Shown: positions 5,849-13,811, numbered from the stretch's first letter. The stretch is DNA of 15,280 nucleotides from Acidobacteriaceae bacterium (GCA_003140785.1 PLKY01000007.1:1-15280), one strand, 5' to 3'. A program made the numbers and translations. Notes: generated by a model from the sequence alone, not told the origin.

Positions 5849-5947
5849 CTTTACTCCCGCGCCGCAACTAGACTTCCTTGGCGATCCAAAGCCAACCGTG
5901 GATTCGGAACCCATTGATTCCATTGCCATTTTCATGCGCTTTTCCCC

Positions 5948-5975
5948 TTCACTTGACTTCCAAAGACACTATAAT
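5948..5975 (+). promoter_or_regulatory. Sigma-70-type promoter giving a leaderless transcript
   Basis: A perfect -10 box TATAAT (5970-5975) is preceded by TTCACT (5948-5953) at 16 bp, a 4/6 match to TTGACA. The A of the ATG at 5982 lies 7 bases after the -10, where transcription would start. No Shine-Dalgarno fits between them, so the mRNA is predicted to be leaderless. Confidence 0.6.
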
Positions 5976-5981
5976 TCAGAC

Positions 5982-6182
5982 ATGGCGAATTTGACTCTTG
6001 TGTATGGAATGCGGCTGCTGCCGGAGGGCGAAGTGACGGAGATTCACGACGCTACCCTCAAGCTGGCGAACGGGCACGAGGCGCATGTGACGATGCACGT
6101 GCTGGAGGGCTCGCGCGAGCAGATCGAGACGCAGCTTAAGCAAAGTCTCGATGCGTTTTTCGACTTTTATCCGGAGATCTGA
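5982..6182 (+). CDS. Hypothetical 66-aa protein
   Basis: The gene starts at ATG 5982 (MANLTLVYGMRLLPEGEVTE) just after a TATAAT box and ends six bases before the stop of the convergent ATPase gene. The protein is acidic with probable beta strands at the N-terminus (NLTLVYGMRLL, ATLKLANGHEAHVTMHVL) and a C-terminal helix (REQIETQLKQSLDAFFDFYP). There is no signal peptide or membrane segment. The frame continues upstream into the integrase antisense strand, but the promoter position excludes that. No family is recognised. It looks like a small host protein rather than part of the element. Confidence 0.7.
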   Translation: MANLTLVYGMRLLPEGEVTEIHDATLKLANGHEAHVTMHVLEGSREQIETQLKQSLDAFFDFYPEI

Positions 6183-6188
6183 CAGGCT

Positions 6189-7673
6189 CTAGTAGTCTGC
6201 GATGCTCGCCATTGTCATGGCTTTTGGTTTAGCGGAAGCGCTGCGTTTGACGCGGAGATTGTCGAGTGCGTAGTCGATATAGCGCGGCTCGAAGTGCGAC
6301 GGCTGGCCCATGAAGCGGCACGTGGCCACGATTTGATCGATGATGAATTTGGGCTGATAGGCGGCGAAATCAAGCTCCTTTTCGTCGCGAAGTTTGCGCA
6401 CGATGGAGTGGAAGACTTCATCGGAGAGAGTCATCCCTTGCTTCTCGCTCTCATTTTTGAAGATGGTTCTGAAGTTGTCCAGATTCGGCGGACCGACCTC
6501 GATCTTGTAGGGTAGGCGGCGCAGAAATGCGGGATCCATCAGGTCTTCCGGCTCGAGGTTGGTGGAGAACATGATGAGTTCCTCGAATGGAATGCTGAAG
6601 CTTTTACCCGTGTGCAGTTTGAGGTAGTCGACTCGGCTCTCCAAAGGAACAATCCAACGGTTGAGCAGATGCGTCGGGCTCACGAGCTGGCGGCCGAAAT
6701 CGTCGATGATGAAGCAGCCGCCAAGAGCCTTCACGTGCAGCGGCGCCTCGTAGTAGTTGCCCACCGTGTCGTAGCGGAGGTCGAGCATTTCGAGTGTGAG
6801 TTCGCCGCCCGTAACGACGAAAGGCCTGCGGCAGGGGACCCAACGCGCGTCGAATTCCTCGCGCCGAATGACCGAGAGTGCATTCTCATCGTTGACTTTG
6901 GGCGGATCGAGCTGGACGTGGATGCTGGGGTCGTGTACGCGAATGATCTGGCCTTCCACTACGATCGAGTAGGGTACGTAGATCACGTCGTGGAAGACGC
7001 TGCTGAGGCGCAGGGCCATGGAGGTTTTTCCGTTGCCCGGTGGCCCGTAGAGAAGAATGGCGCGGCCAGAGTTCAATGCCGGCCCGGTCTGCTCGATCAT
7101 GCTGTCGTCGAATGTCAAATCGCTCATGGCCTTGCGGATGCGATCGAATGTGATGAGCTCGTTGGTGAGCTTCTGCAAGCTGACCCGGTAGTTGAACTCA
7201 TCGAGCGTCACGGGGGCGGGGCCGGTGTAGCGCAGGCGAGACAGTGCATCGACGGTCCAGTTCCGTCCTGCTTCGGTGAAGGAGTAGCTCAAGTCGATGG
7301 GGTTATCGGAGTAGCGCGATCCCAGGGTCTGGAGCAGCTGGCGGTCGACGGCCATGCGGATCAGGTCGAGAACGATGTGGTAGGGAAGTTTGATCGCGTC
7401 GATGAACTGACGCGTTGTTTCCAACCGATCACGATAGATCAATTTGAGCAGCAGACCCATCAGATCGACTTCGTCGACTCCGGTAGCGCGGATGTCGGCC
7501 GGCTCGGTGGGGATTCGATGCAGAAAGGCGTTGAGTTTTTCCTGGGTGATGGCTCCAATTGCGACAAGATTGTCGCCGAGCCTTCCGCCGTGGTCGGTCA
7601 TGCGCGCCAGGGCTTTAGCGATGTCGTCGTCTGTGACGAGCTTCGCGCTGACCAGCAGATCCCCTAATCGCAA
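6189..7673 (-). CDS. AAA ATPase with GspE/MshE-N-like domain
   Basis: Read from TTG 7673 it is 494 aa. Residues 1-52 (RLGDLLVSAKLVTDDDIAKA, then RLGDNLVAIGAITQEKL) form the GspE/MshEN N-terminal-type domain found on type II secretion and pilus ATPases. About 65-150 is helical and perhaps winged. The AAA module is complete: Walker A GPPGNGKTS (210-218), Walker B CFIIDD (320-325), sensor 1 FSTN (369-372), and an arginine pair RR (385-386) in FLRRLPYK. These proteins are usually annotated only as ATPase; a role in pilus, secretion or another regulated assembly is inferred from the N-terminal domain. There are no secretion genes nearby. An ATC at 7685 with a perfect ribosome site may be the true start. 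Confidence 0.9.
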   Translation of the reverse strand: MRLGDLLVSAKLVTDDDIAKALARMTDHGGRLGDNLVAIGAITQEKLNAFLHRIPTEPADIRATGVDEVDLMGLLLKLIYRDRLETTRQFIDAIKLPYHIVLDLIRMAVDRQLLQTLGSRYSDNPIDLSYSFTEAGRNWTVDALSRLRYTGPAPVTLDEFNYRVSLQKLTNELITFDRIRKAMSDLTFDDSMIEQTGPALNSGRAILLYGPPGNGKTSMALRLSSVFHDVIYVPYSIVVEGQIIRVHDPSIHVQLDPPKVNDENALSVIRREEFDARWVPCRRPFVVTGGELTLEMLDLRYDTVGNYYEAPLHVKALGGCFIIDDFGRQLVSPTHLLNRWIVPLESRVDYLKLHTGKSFSIPFEELIMFSTNLEPEDLMDPAFLRRLPYKIEVGPPNLDNFRTIFKNESEKQGMTLSDEVFHSIVRKLRDEKELDFAAYQPKFIIDQIVATCRFMGQPSHFEPRYIDYALDNLRVKRSASAKPKAMTMASIADY

Positions 7674-7682
7674 TCGTGTGGC

Positions 7683-7696
7683 GATGACGTCCTCCT
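7683..7696 (-). promoter_or_regulatory. Perfect Shine-Dalgarno facing an ATC codon
   Basis: On the minus strand AGGAGG (7696-7691) is followed after 5 bases by ATC (7685-7683), in frame with the ATPase. The TTG at 7673 is 17 bases from AGGAGG, too far for normal use. No ATG or GTG exists in frame before the upstream TAG at 7712-7710. Either ATC (as in rare ATT/ATC-start genes) or TTG initiates. Confidence 0.6.
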
Positions 7697-8003
7697 GAAA
7701 TAAACCGGCCTAGCTGCCCCATGCTGCGGCTCGATTGTTAAGGACTATTTCGGCCAGAGGTAACTCTAGTTCTAGAAGTAAACTCGCGTCTAAATATCTA
7801 TTTTATCGGAGAATAGGCACGGCGCAGGAACTTAGGTAATGTATGGGGAGGGTCCTTTTGTAGCTTTTGATTACCAGCACGAATGTCTGCTGGGGAAGCC
7901 AGTTTTGCGGTCTGATCGAATCGGGTCGGCGCTGGCTGAGAATGAGAACTTTCTTAGAAATTGACGGCTCGGTTGGTATTACGCGCGCGAGGAAACGCGC
8001 ATT
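7697..8003. other. Divergent intergenic region between ATPase and secreted protein genes
   Basis: About 300 bp without a supportable gene separates two divergently transcribed genes, so it should hold both promoters. The part around 7740-7810 is AT-rich and includes a 12-bp palindrome TCTAGTTCTAGA (7765-7776), a possible operator. No -35/-10 pair was strong enough to call on either strand. Confidence 0.4.
7985..8000 (+). promoter_or_regulatory. Small hairpin holding the ribosome site of the secreted-protein gene
   Basis: GCGCG (7985-7989), loop AGGAAA, CGCGC (7996-8000) forms a 5-bp GC-only stem whose loop contains the only AGGA-like Shine-Dalgarno before GTG 8004. It might modulate translation. 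The short stem makes this tentative. Confidence 0.3.
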
Positions 8004-10922
8004 GTGCTTCTCTCCATCTCTGAGCTCGGGCGCTCGGGCTTCCTGCGAAAAGCGGTGGTGTTGCTGCTGGGCTTGATTGCTCCAACGAGCGTGATGGCGG
8101 GAGGGCCGAGGCGGGTGGCAGGGATCAGTTTTTTCGATCCTGCAGTCGTGGGCCAGCCGATTCATTGGCCCGGGGGGCTGGTGCGGTATTACGTCGATCA
8201 GGGGCCTCTGAACGGGTCTGTCAGTAATGTGCAGGCCACGGCCATGGTGGACGCGGCAGCGGTTTTGTGGAGCGGAGTTTCGACAGCTGGGGTTACGCTG
8301 GTCGATGCCGGCGCACTCAATGAAGACGTGAACGGAAGCAACGTAGTCGCCACCAATGGAGTCTTTGCGCAGCCAACCGATATGACGCCGTCGGCCACGA
8401 GTTACGCAGTTGGCGTGGTTTATGACGCCGATGGAACGGTGATCAATTCAATTTTCGGGGCAGGCGCGAGCGATGCGACGAACTGCCAGAGCAACGGAGT
8501 GTGGACCTGGGTCGACAATATCCACTCCGACGCGACCATCGCTCACGGCGTCATTCTTCTGAACGGCCTCTGCACGAATGCGCAAAACCAGATGGAGATG
8601 ATGAGCTTCCAAGTGGAGCGCGCCTTCGGGCTGATTCTCGGGCTTGATTTCTCGCAGGTGAATCCAAACGCACTCACGAGCGGCGACCCCAACCAGGAAC
8701 TCGGGATGCCGATCATGCAGCCGTTGAGCGGAGCTTGCGGTACGTCCGGCGGGGCGTGCATTCCCGAGCCCAATGTGCTGCGTTTCGACGATATTGCCGC
8801 GCTGAACCGGATTTATCCAATTACTCTGGCGAACCTCGCCAGCTTTCCCGGTAAGGAGCTGACAGCGGAAAATACGGCGTCGATGGAGGGGACGCTTTCG
8901 TTTCGATCGGGCGAGGGAATGCAAGGCGTGAATGTGGTGGCGAGGCCTCTCGATGCGAACGGCAATCCGCTTTACCAATACACCGTGACGGCCGTCTCCG
9001 GCGGCTACTTCAACGGAAAGCATGGAAATCCGGTCTCAGGGTGGACCGATGCTAACGGCGACCTGCTCACGCAATGGGGATCCGAAGATCCGACGCTCCA
9101 GGGCTATTTCGATCTGCGCTTCATGCCAATTCCGCCAAGTGTAAGTGTGGCGAATTATCAGATCACGTTTGAGGCGATCAATCCGCTTTACTTGCTGGAG
9201 AACTCGGTGGGACCGTATGTGGATGGCTCACCGGCCCCTTCAGGCACGATGCCCACGCTCTCAGCGCCGGGCATGACGGTAGGAATGTCGGAGATGCTCG
9301 AAGTCGATATTCCTGACTCCGCCGCGGGCGGCTTTGAGGATGCGATTGCCAGCGAGACGTCGCCGCGCATGTTAGCGCCCAGCGGGGAATGGTGCGGCCG
9401 TTTGAGCCAGGTGGGCCAGACTGATTGGTTCGTGTTTCCGGTACGCGCGGGGCGGACTTTCACTGTCGTCACTCAGGCAATAAATGAAAATGGCAGGGTC
9501 ACGAATTTGAAGGCTCTGCCTGCGCTGGGAGTGTGGAGCGCGATCGATGCGGCTGGATCGGCCCCTCGCGGCTGGGCGCCTGCCCTCAATGGAGATGCGA
9601 CAGGCGAAACGTACCTCGAAGCGCTAAGCCCATCGGATGATGTGGTGCGGCTCGGCATCGCCGATATGCGCGGAGACGGCCGACCTGACTATTTCTACAT
9701 TGGCTGGGTTCTCTATGCCGACACGGTAATGCCGGCCAGGCTGCCGGTGGCTGGCGGCCCAATCGTGATTCACGGCATGGGATTTCATCCATCGGATACG
9801 GTGTTCGTCGCTGGCCGCGCTGCAGTGGTCACGAGTGTTTCACCAAACGAGATCACGGCGATTGCCCCAGCGGCTGCAACCAACGTTTCAGGCTCGGTGG
9901 ACGTGGAAGTCGATGACTTGCCGATTTACTCTGCCGCAGCGATTATCACGGGCGGTGTCAGCTACGACGCGGGCACGGGTGACTCGCTCACCCTCGTCAC
10001 CGCGCCAGCCAACACCGTGCCGATCAATGTGCCAATTCCCTTCACCGTGACGACGCTTGGGGCGAATCTGAGTCCTGCCGGAGGAGTCACTGTTACTTAC
10101 AAAGTGGTCAGCGGCTCGGCGACGCTGGGATGCGGTCAGTCCACGTGCGTCGTCACGTCCACCGGGGACGGCGTTGCCACGCTGTCGGTGTCAGCTGTCA
10201 ACGCGGCCCCAGCCGTGGTCACCGCGACTCTGACGAATGACGCAAGCCTGCAGGCGCATTTCACGGGAGGCACACCACCGACGCTCAGTGCGTTGACTCC
10301 GACGGTTTTTGTGGCTGCTGGCGCTACAGTGAGTTGGACGGCTGAAGCGCTGGTGCTGAACAACGGCACGCCGATGAGCGGGCAGTCTGTGGCATGGCAG
10401 ACTGTCGGGGGAATCTCGACGCAAGACGGTGGTCCAACCAATTCGAACGGGAGCGGGATTGCGACGTCGATTTTGACGGTAGGCCCGCTCGCGGAAGGCC
10501 AACAGGCCGTCTCTGCCGCGTGTGTGAATGGGACCTCGCAGTGTGCCAACTTCACGGCGAACGGCTCTCGTCCCGAATACGCCGACGTCGAAGCGGTTTC
10601 GGGGACCGTGCAGAGTCTCAGCGCTTCCAGTACCCCGAGCCAAATTGTTCTTCGACTGCGCGACATGAATGGCAATGCGATGGCTGGCGGTACGGTCACG
10701 CTCTATCAGGCTTTGTACGCGTGGGCTCCTCCCTGCGCTCCCCATGGAGGCTGCGCGGCGTCCGAGCTTCTTGCGTCCCAAACTTCCACAGCCACCTCGG
10801 CAATCGACGGCACAGTCACTTTTACACCGGCCTCGCTGCCCGGCGTGCCGACGAATCTCTTAGGTTTGGCAGCCACAGGGAATACGAGCATACTGAGCGT
10901 GGCCATCGAAGAACATCCGTAG
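8004..10922 (+). CDS. Secreted multidomain protein: degenerate matrixin, TIG and Ig-like domains
   Basis: This 972-aa protein starts at GTG 8004. A signal peptide (RKAVVLLLGLIAPTSVMA) is probably cleaved after A32. Residues about 45-275 have a matrixin-like layout (VRYYVDQGPL, then MVDAAAVLWSGV, then FDDIAALNRIYP), but the zinc motif HExxHxxGxxH is replaced by R206-A207...L210...F216 in RAFGLILGLDFSQ, so no protease activity is expected. Next come a carboxypeptidase-regulatory-like segment (about 294-350), a PPC-like stretch (about 450-545, QTDWFVFPVRAGRTF), a TIG/IPT domain (about 581-650) and two bacterial Ig-like domains (about 665-850). The C-terminus has no sorting motif or membrane anchor. 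Its role is probably extracellular binding or adhesion; the substrate is unknown. Such proteins are common in Acidobacteria. Confidence 0.88.
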   Translation: MLLSISELGRSGFLRKAVVLLLGLIAPTSVMAGGPRRVAGISFFDPAVVGQPIHWPGGLVRYYVDQGPLNGSVSNVQATAMVDAAAVLWSGVSTAGVTLVDAGALNEDVNGSNVVATNGVFAQPTDMTPSATSYAVGVVYDADGTVINSIFGAGASDATNCQSNGVWTWVDNIHSDATIAHGVILLNGLCTNAQNQMEMMSFQVERAFGLILGLDFSQVNPNALTSGDPNQELGMPIMQPLSGACGTSGGACIPEPNVLRFDDIAALNRIYPITLANLASFPGKELTAENTASMEGTLSFRSGEGMQGVNVVARPLDANGNPLYQYTVTAVSGGYFNGKHGNPVSGWTDANGDLLTQWGSEDPTLQGYFDLRFMPIPPSVSVANYQITFEAINPLYLLENSVGPYVDGSPAPSGTMPTLSAPGMTVGMSEMLEVDIPDSAAGGFEDAIASETSPRMLAPSGEWCGRLSQVGQTDWFVFPVRAGRTFTVVTQAINENGRVTNLKALPALGVWSAIDAAGSAPRGWAPALNGDATGETYLEALSPSDDVVRLGIADMRGDGRPDYFYIGWVLYADTVMPARLPVAGGPIVIHGMGFHPSDTVFVAGRAAVVTSVSPNEITAIAPAAATNVSGSVDVEVDDLPIYSAAAIITGGVSYDAGTGDSLTLVTAPANTVPINVPIPFTVTTLGANLSPAGGVTVTYKVVSGSATLGCGQSTCVVTSTGDGVATLSVSAVNAAPAVVTATLTNDASLQAHFTGGTPPTLSALTPTVFVAAGATVSWTAEALVLNNGTPMSGQSVAWQTVGGISTQDGGPTNSNGSGIATSILTVGPLAEGQQAVSAACVNGTSQCANFTANGSRPEYADVEAVSGTVQSLSASSTPSQIVLRLRDMNGNAMAGGTVTLYQALYAWAPPCAPHGGCAASELLASQTSTATSAIDGTVTFTPASLPGVPTNLLGLAATGNTSILSVAIEEHP

Positions 10923-10940
10923 TTGAGAAACTGGCCTGGC

Positions 10941-10972
10941 CCTGAGAGTGTGACCAGCAATATTTCCTCAGG
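10941..10972 (+). terminator. Weak candidate terminator
   Basis: CCTGAG (10941-10946) and CTCAGG (10967-10972) can pair across a 20-base loop and are followed by TTTT. The stem is only 6 bp and the loop is long, so this is a weak call. It lies in the right place, 18 bases after the preceding stop. Confidence 0.25.
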
Positions 10973-11084
10973 TTTTGTTCCACATTGCGAATCCGGCGAA
11001 TCTGCAGCCTCCACAACGTCATTCTCGACCGTTTTTTGATGTTGCCGAACCCTCTCCACGAGCATCCGATAGAGGAGAGGTCGA

Positions 11085-12449
11085 ATGGTCACTCCTTCGA
11101 ATTTGCTCGATTCTCGCGGGCCGGACCACCGCCCCAGCGTCGTCATCGTTGGTGGGGGTTTTGCCGGCCTGAATGCTGCCAAAGCGCTGGCTCACCTGCC
11201 GGTTGAGGTAACCGTCGTCGATCGGCGGAACCACTACACCTTTCAACCGCTGCTTTACCAGGTGGCGCTGGCGGTGCTGTCGCCTGCCGACATTGCGCAG
11301 CCCATTCGGACCATCCTTCGACGCCAGACCAACACACAGGTCCTGATGGACGAGGTTGTCGCCATCGACGCAGGCGCGCGGCAGGTATCGCTCGGGTCGG
11401 GCGCGCGGCTGCCTTTCGACTACCTGGTGCTGGCTACCGGTGCAACGCACTCCTACTTTGGCCATGAAGACTGGGCTCCGTTTGCTCCCGGCCTCAAATC
11501 TATCGAAGACGCGATCGAGATTCGCCGCCGCGTGCTGCTGGCCTTCGAATTGGCCGAACGCCAGATGCAGGAACGAGGCTGGCATCCACCGCTTAACTTC
11601 GTGGTGATTGGCGGCGGTCCGACCGGAGTGGAACTGGCAGGCGCAATCAGCGACATTACCAAGCTTTATATGCGCCATGATTTCCGGCACATTGACCCCA
11701 CGACAGCCAAGGTTTCGCTGCTCGACGCTGGGCCGCGGATTCTGGCCGCCTATCCGCCGGACCTTTCTGCCAAGGCTGAGGCACAGCTGAAGGATCTGGG
11801 AGTCGAAGTCCACACTGGCACGCACGTCACCGGCCTTGGCCCGGGATGGGTGGAGGCCGGTGGACAGCGTATCGACGCAGCGGTGACCTTGTGGGCTGCG
11901 GGTGTGCAGGCGTCGCCGCTGGGCAAAATGACGGGGGCGCCTGTGGACAAACGAGGGTGCGTGCTGGTCGACGACCGGCTCAATCCTCCCGGCATGCCGG
12001 AGATCTTCGTCCTTGGCGACCTGGCGCACTTCGAGCAAGATGGCCATCAGGTTCCGGGAGTAGCACAGCCGGCGATGCAGATGGGCGACCATGTTGGCCG
12101 CATGATTGCTGCCGATCTGAAGGGAAAGACTCGTCCGGCATTCTGCTACTTTGACAAAGGGGACATGGCGACCATCGGCCGCATGGCCGCGGTGGCGAAG
12201 GTCGAGTGGCCCTTCAAAGCGCACATGAGCGGCTTTCCCGCTTGGATCACATGGATCACTGTGCACATTTTCTTTCTGATCGGTTTCCGCAATCGGCTCT
12301 CGGTGTTTGCCGCGTGGATCTGGACCTACTTCACGTTCACGCGCGGGGCTCGACTGATTACAGGTGACCAGAATTTGCCGGGCTGGAAGGACCAACTGGC
12401 TGCCGGGCCCGCAAACGAGGCAGCCGCGAAGGCGGCCGAGGTGAAATGA
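11085..12449 (+). CDS. ndh: Type II NADH:quinone oxidoreductase (NDH-2)
   Basis: This 454-aa protein is a single-subunit, non-proton-pumping NADH dehydrogenase at the inner face of the cytoplasmic membrane, passing electrons from NADH through FAD to quinone. Two Rossmann motifs are clear: VVIVGGGFAGLNAA (about 19-32, FAD) and FVVIGGGPTGVELAG (about 172-186, NADH). ATGATHSYFGH and GDLAHFEQDGHQVPGVAQPA are typical of the family. The C-terminus has a hydrophobic/amphipathic stretch (WITWITVHIFFLIGFRNR, then AAWIWTYFTF) for membrane attachment. ATG 11085 follows AGGAGAGG. The gene lies 33 bp before serS on the same strand. Length is normal and no residue is obviously missing. Confidence 0.95.
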   Translation: MVTPSNLLDSRGPDHRPSVVIVGGGFAGLNAAKALAHLPVEVTVVDRRNHYTFQPLLYQVALAVLSPADIAQPIRTILRRQTNTQVLMDEVVAIDAGARQVSLGSGARLPFDYLVLATGATHSYFGHEDWAPFAPGLKSIEDAIEIRRRVLLAFELAERQMQERGWHPPLNFVVIGGGPTGVELAGAISDITKLYMRHDFRHIDPTTAKVSLLDAGPRILAAYPPDLSAKAEAQLKDLGVEVHTGTHVTGLGPGWVEAGGQRIDAAVTLWAAGVQASPLGKMTGAPVDKRGCVLVDDRLNPPGMPEIFVLGDLAHFEQDGHQVPGVAQPAMQMGDHVGRMIAADLKGKTRPAFCYFDKGDMATIGRMAAVAKVEWPFKAHMSGFPAWITWITVHIFFLIGFRNRLSVFAAWIWTYFTFTRGARLITGDQNLPGWKDQLAAGPANEAAAKAAEVK

Positions 12450-12482
12450 GGGCCTGATCCCGTCGAGTAAACTGGTGAAGAG

Positions 12483-13811
12483 ATGCTCGACCTGGGATTT
12501 GTCCGAGGAAACCTGGAAAAAGTGGAAGAAAAACTGCGTGCGCGGGGCGCTGACCCGGCCGCTTTGCTGGGAGATTTTCGAGCCCTCGACCAGAGTCGGC
12601 GCGAGGCGATTACGCAAGCGGAGCAGTTGAAGGCGCACCGCAATGAGCTGAGCCAGAAAGTTGGGGCGCTGAAAAAATCCGGCCAGGACGCGACGGCTGT
12701 GATGGATGAGACGCGCGCCCTGAAGGACCGGCTCGACGAACTGGACAAGACCGCCGCCGAACTCGATGAGTCGATGCGCCTGTCCCTTGCGCGCATTCCG
12801 AACCTGACGCGCGATGAGGTTCCCACGGGCCTGTCTGAAGCCGAGAACGTCACCGTCAAGACCTGGGGCGACAAGCGCACATTCGATTTTGAGCCGAAGC
12901 CTCACTGGGAAATCGGCGAGGCCCTTGGCATTCTCGACTTGGAACGCGCGGCAAAGCTGAGCGGCGCACGATTCGCGGTGTACATGGGCGCGGGAGCGCG
13001 GCTGGAGCGGGCCCTGATCGGATTCATGCTCGACATGCACACCGAGCAGCATGGGTACACCGAAGTGCTGCCGCCGTTCATGGTCAACAGCAAGAGCCTG
13101 TTCGGCACGGGCCAATTGCCGAAGTTTGCCGAGGACCTTTTCCGCTGCTCTGATGCCGATGTAGAGGCCGTGACGCGCGGCGAGTTCAAAGACAATGACC
13201 ACTGGCTCATTCCCACAGCAGAAGTCCCAGTGACCAACCTCTATCGGGACGAAATTCTGGACGACGCGCGCCTTCCAATTTCGCTGACAGCGTACACGCC
13301 TTGTTTTCGCGCCGAGGCCGGAGCTGCGGGCAAAGACACGCGTGGCATCATTCGCCAGCACCAATTCCAAAAAGTTGAATTGGTGAAATTCGCGCGACCG
13401 GAGGAGTCGGACGCAGAGCACGAGAAACTCACGCGGAATGCCGAGGAGATACTCGAAGCTCTAAAGCTTCCGTATCGGCGTGTGCTGTTGTGCACCGGCG
13501 ATACCGGTTTCTCAGCGGCCAAGACTTTCGATCTTGAAGTCTGGCTGCCGGGCCAGCAGCTGTATCGGGAGATTTCCTCGTGCTCGAACTTCGAAGCGTT
13601 CCAGGCCCGGCGGGCTAACATTCGCTTCAAGCCGGGCGGCAAAGGCAAAACCGAGTTTGTCCACACGCTCAACGGAAGCGGGCTGGCAGTGGGCCGCACA
13701 TGGCTGGCGATCCTCGAGAACTACCAGCAATCCGATGGGGCTGTGATTGTGCCAGATGCGCTGCGGCCTTACATGGGCAGCCTGGAAAGGATCACCGCTA
13801 GGACAGTATGA
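12483..13811 (+). CDS. serS: Seryl-tRNA synthetase
   Basis: This 442-aa class II aminoacyl-tRNA synthetase charges tRNA-Ser in the cytoplasm. The N-terminal about 110 residues (LDLGFVRGNLEKVEEKLRAR, then a long Lys/Glu/Asp-rich helical pair) form the coiled-coil arm that grips the tRNA long variable arm. The catalytic domain follows: motif 2 around residue 274 (FRAEAGAAGKDTRGIIRQHQ, then FQKVELVKF) and motif 3 around 395 (LNGSGLAVGRTWLAILENYQ). EISSCSNFEAFQARRANIRF is a further family hallmark. ATG 12483 has GGTGAAG just upstream. The stop overlaps the next gene by ATGA. It is intact and of standard length. Confidence 0.98.
   Translation: MLDLGFVRGNLEKVEEKLRARGADPAALLGDFRALDQSRREAITQAEQLKAHRNELSQKVGALKKSGQDATAVMDETRALKDRLDELDKTAAELDESMRLSLARIPNLTRDEVPTGLSEAENVTVKTWGDKRTFDFEPKPHWEIGEALGILDLERAAKLSGARFAVYMGAGARLERALIGFMLDMHTEQHGYTEVLPPFMVNSKSLFGTGQLPKFAEDLFRCSDADVEAVTRGEFKDNDHWLIPTAEVPVTNLYRDEILDDARLPISLTAYTPCFRAEAGAAGKDTRGIIRQHQFQKVELVKFARPEESDAEHEKLTRNAEEILEALKLPYRRVLLCTGDTGFSAAKTFDLEVWLPGQQLYREISSCSNFEAFQARRANIRFKPGGKGKTEFVHTLNGSGLAVGRTWLAILENYQQSDGAVIVPDALRPYMGSLERITARTV

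Larger units (their letters stand above)
3139..5940 (-). mobile_element. Small integrative element (int-alpA-orf261-orf57)
   Basis: A tyrosine integrase, an AlpA-type excisionase/regulator and two short unknown genes lie together on the minus strand between host-like genes. The 14-base ATTTTCATCGCGCT (3139-3152) and the 13-base ATTTTCATGCGCT (5928-5940) flank the gene block in the same orientation and differ by one inserted base. They are offered as possible attachment sites, but true att cores are normally identical, so the exact ends are uncertain. At under 3 kb the element has no conjugation, phage-structural or recognisable defence genes. It may be a satellite-like element or the residue of a larger island. 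Confidence 0.55.

Noticed and set aside
5849..5935. Extended integrase N-terminus from ATG 5935
   Set aside because: The added 29 residues do not look like the DUF4102 start and ATG 5848 has better ribosome-site spacing. The longer form is kept only as an alternative.
5953..5958. TTGACT as the -35 box for TATAAT at 5970
   Set aside because: The spacing is only 11 bp; TTCACT at 5948 with 16 bp fits better despite a weaker match.
6612..7667. 351-aa plus-strand open frame opposite the ATPase
   Set aside because: It mirrors the ATPase codons, has no ribosome site and no domain; the minus-strand frame carries the Walker motifs.
10136..10699. 187-aa minus-strand frame inside the secreted protein gene
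   Set aside because: It is an antisense shadow of the Ig-like repeat region with low-complexity Val/Ala/Thr content.
11019..13421. 800-aa open frame on the minus strand across ndh and serS
   Set aside because: It is antisense to two clearly real genes. Its length follows from their GC-rich codon pattern, and its product has no recognisable domain.
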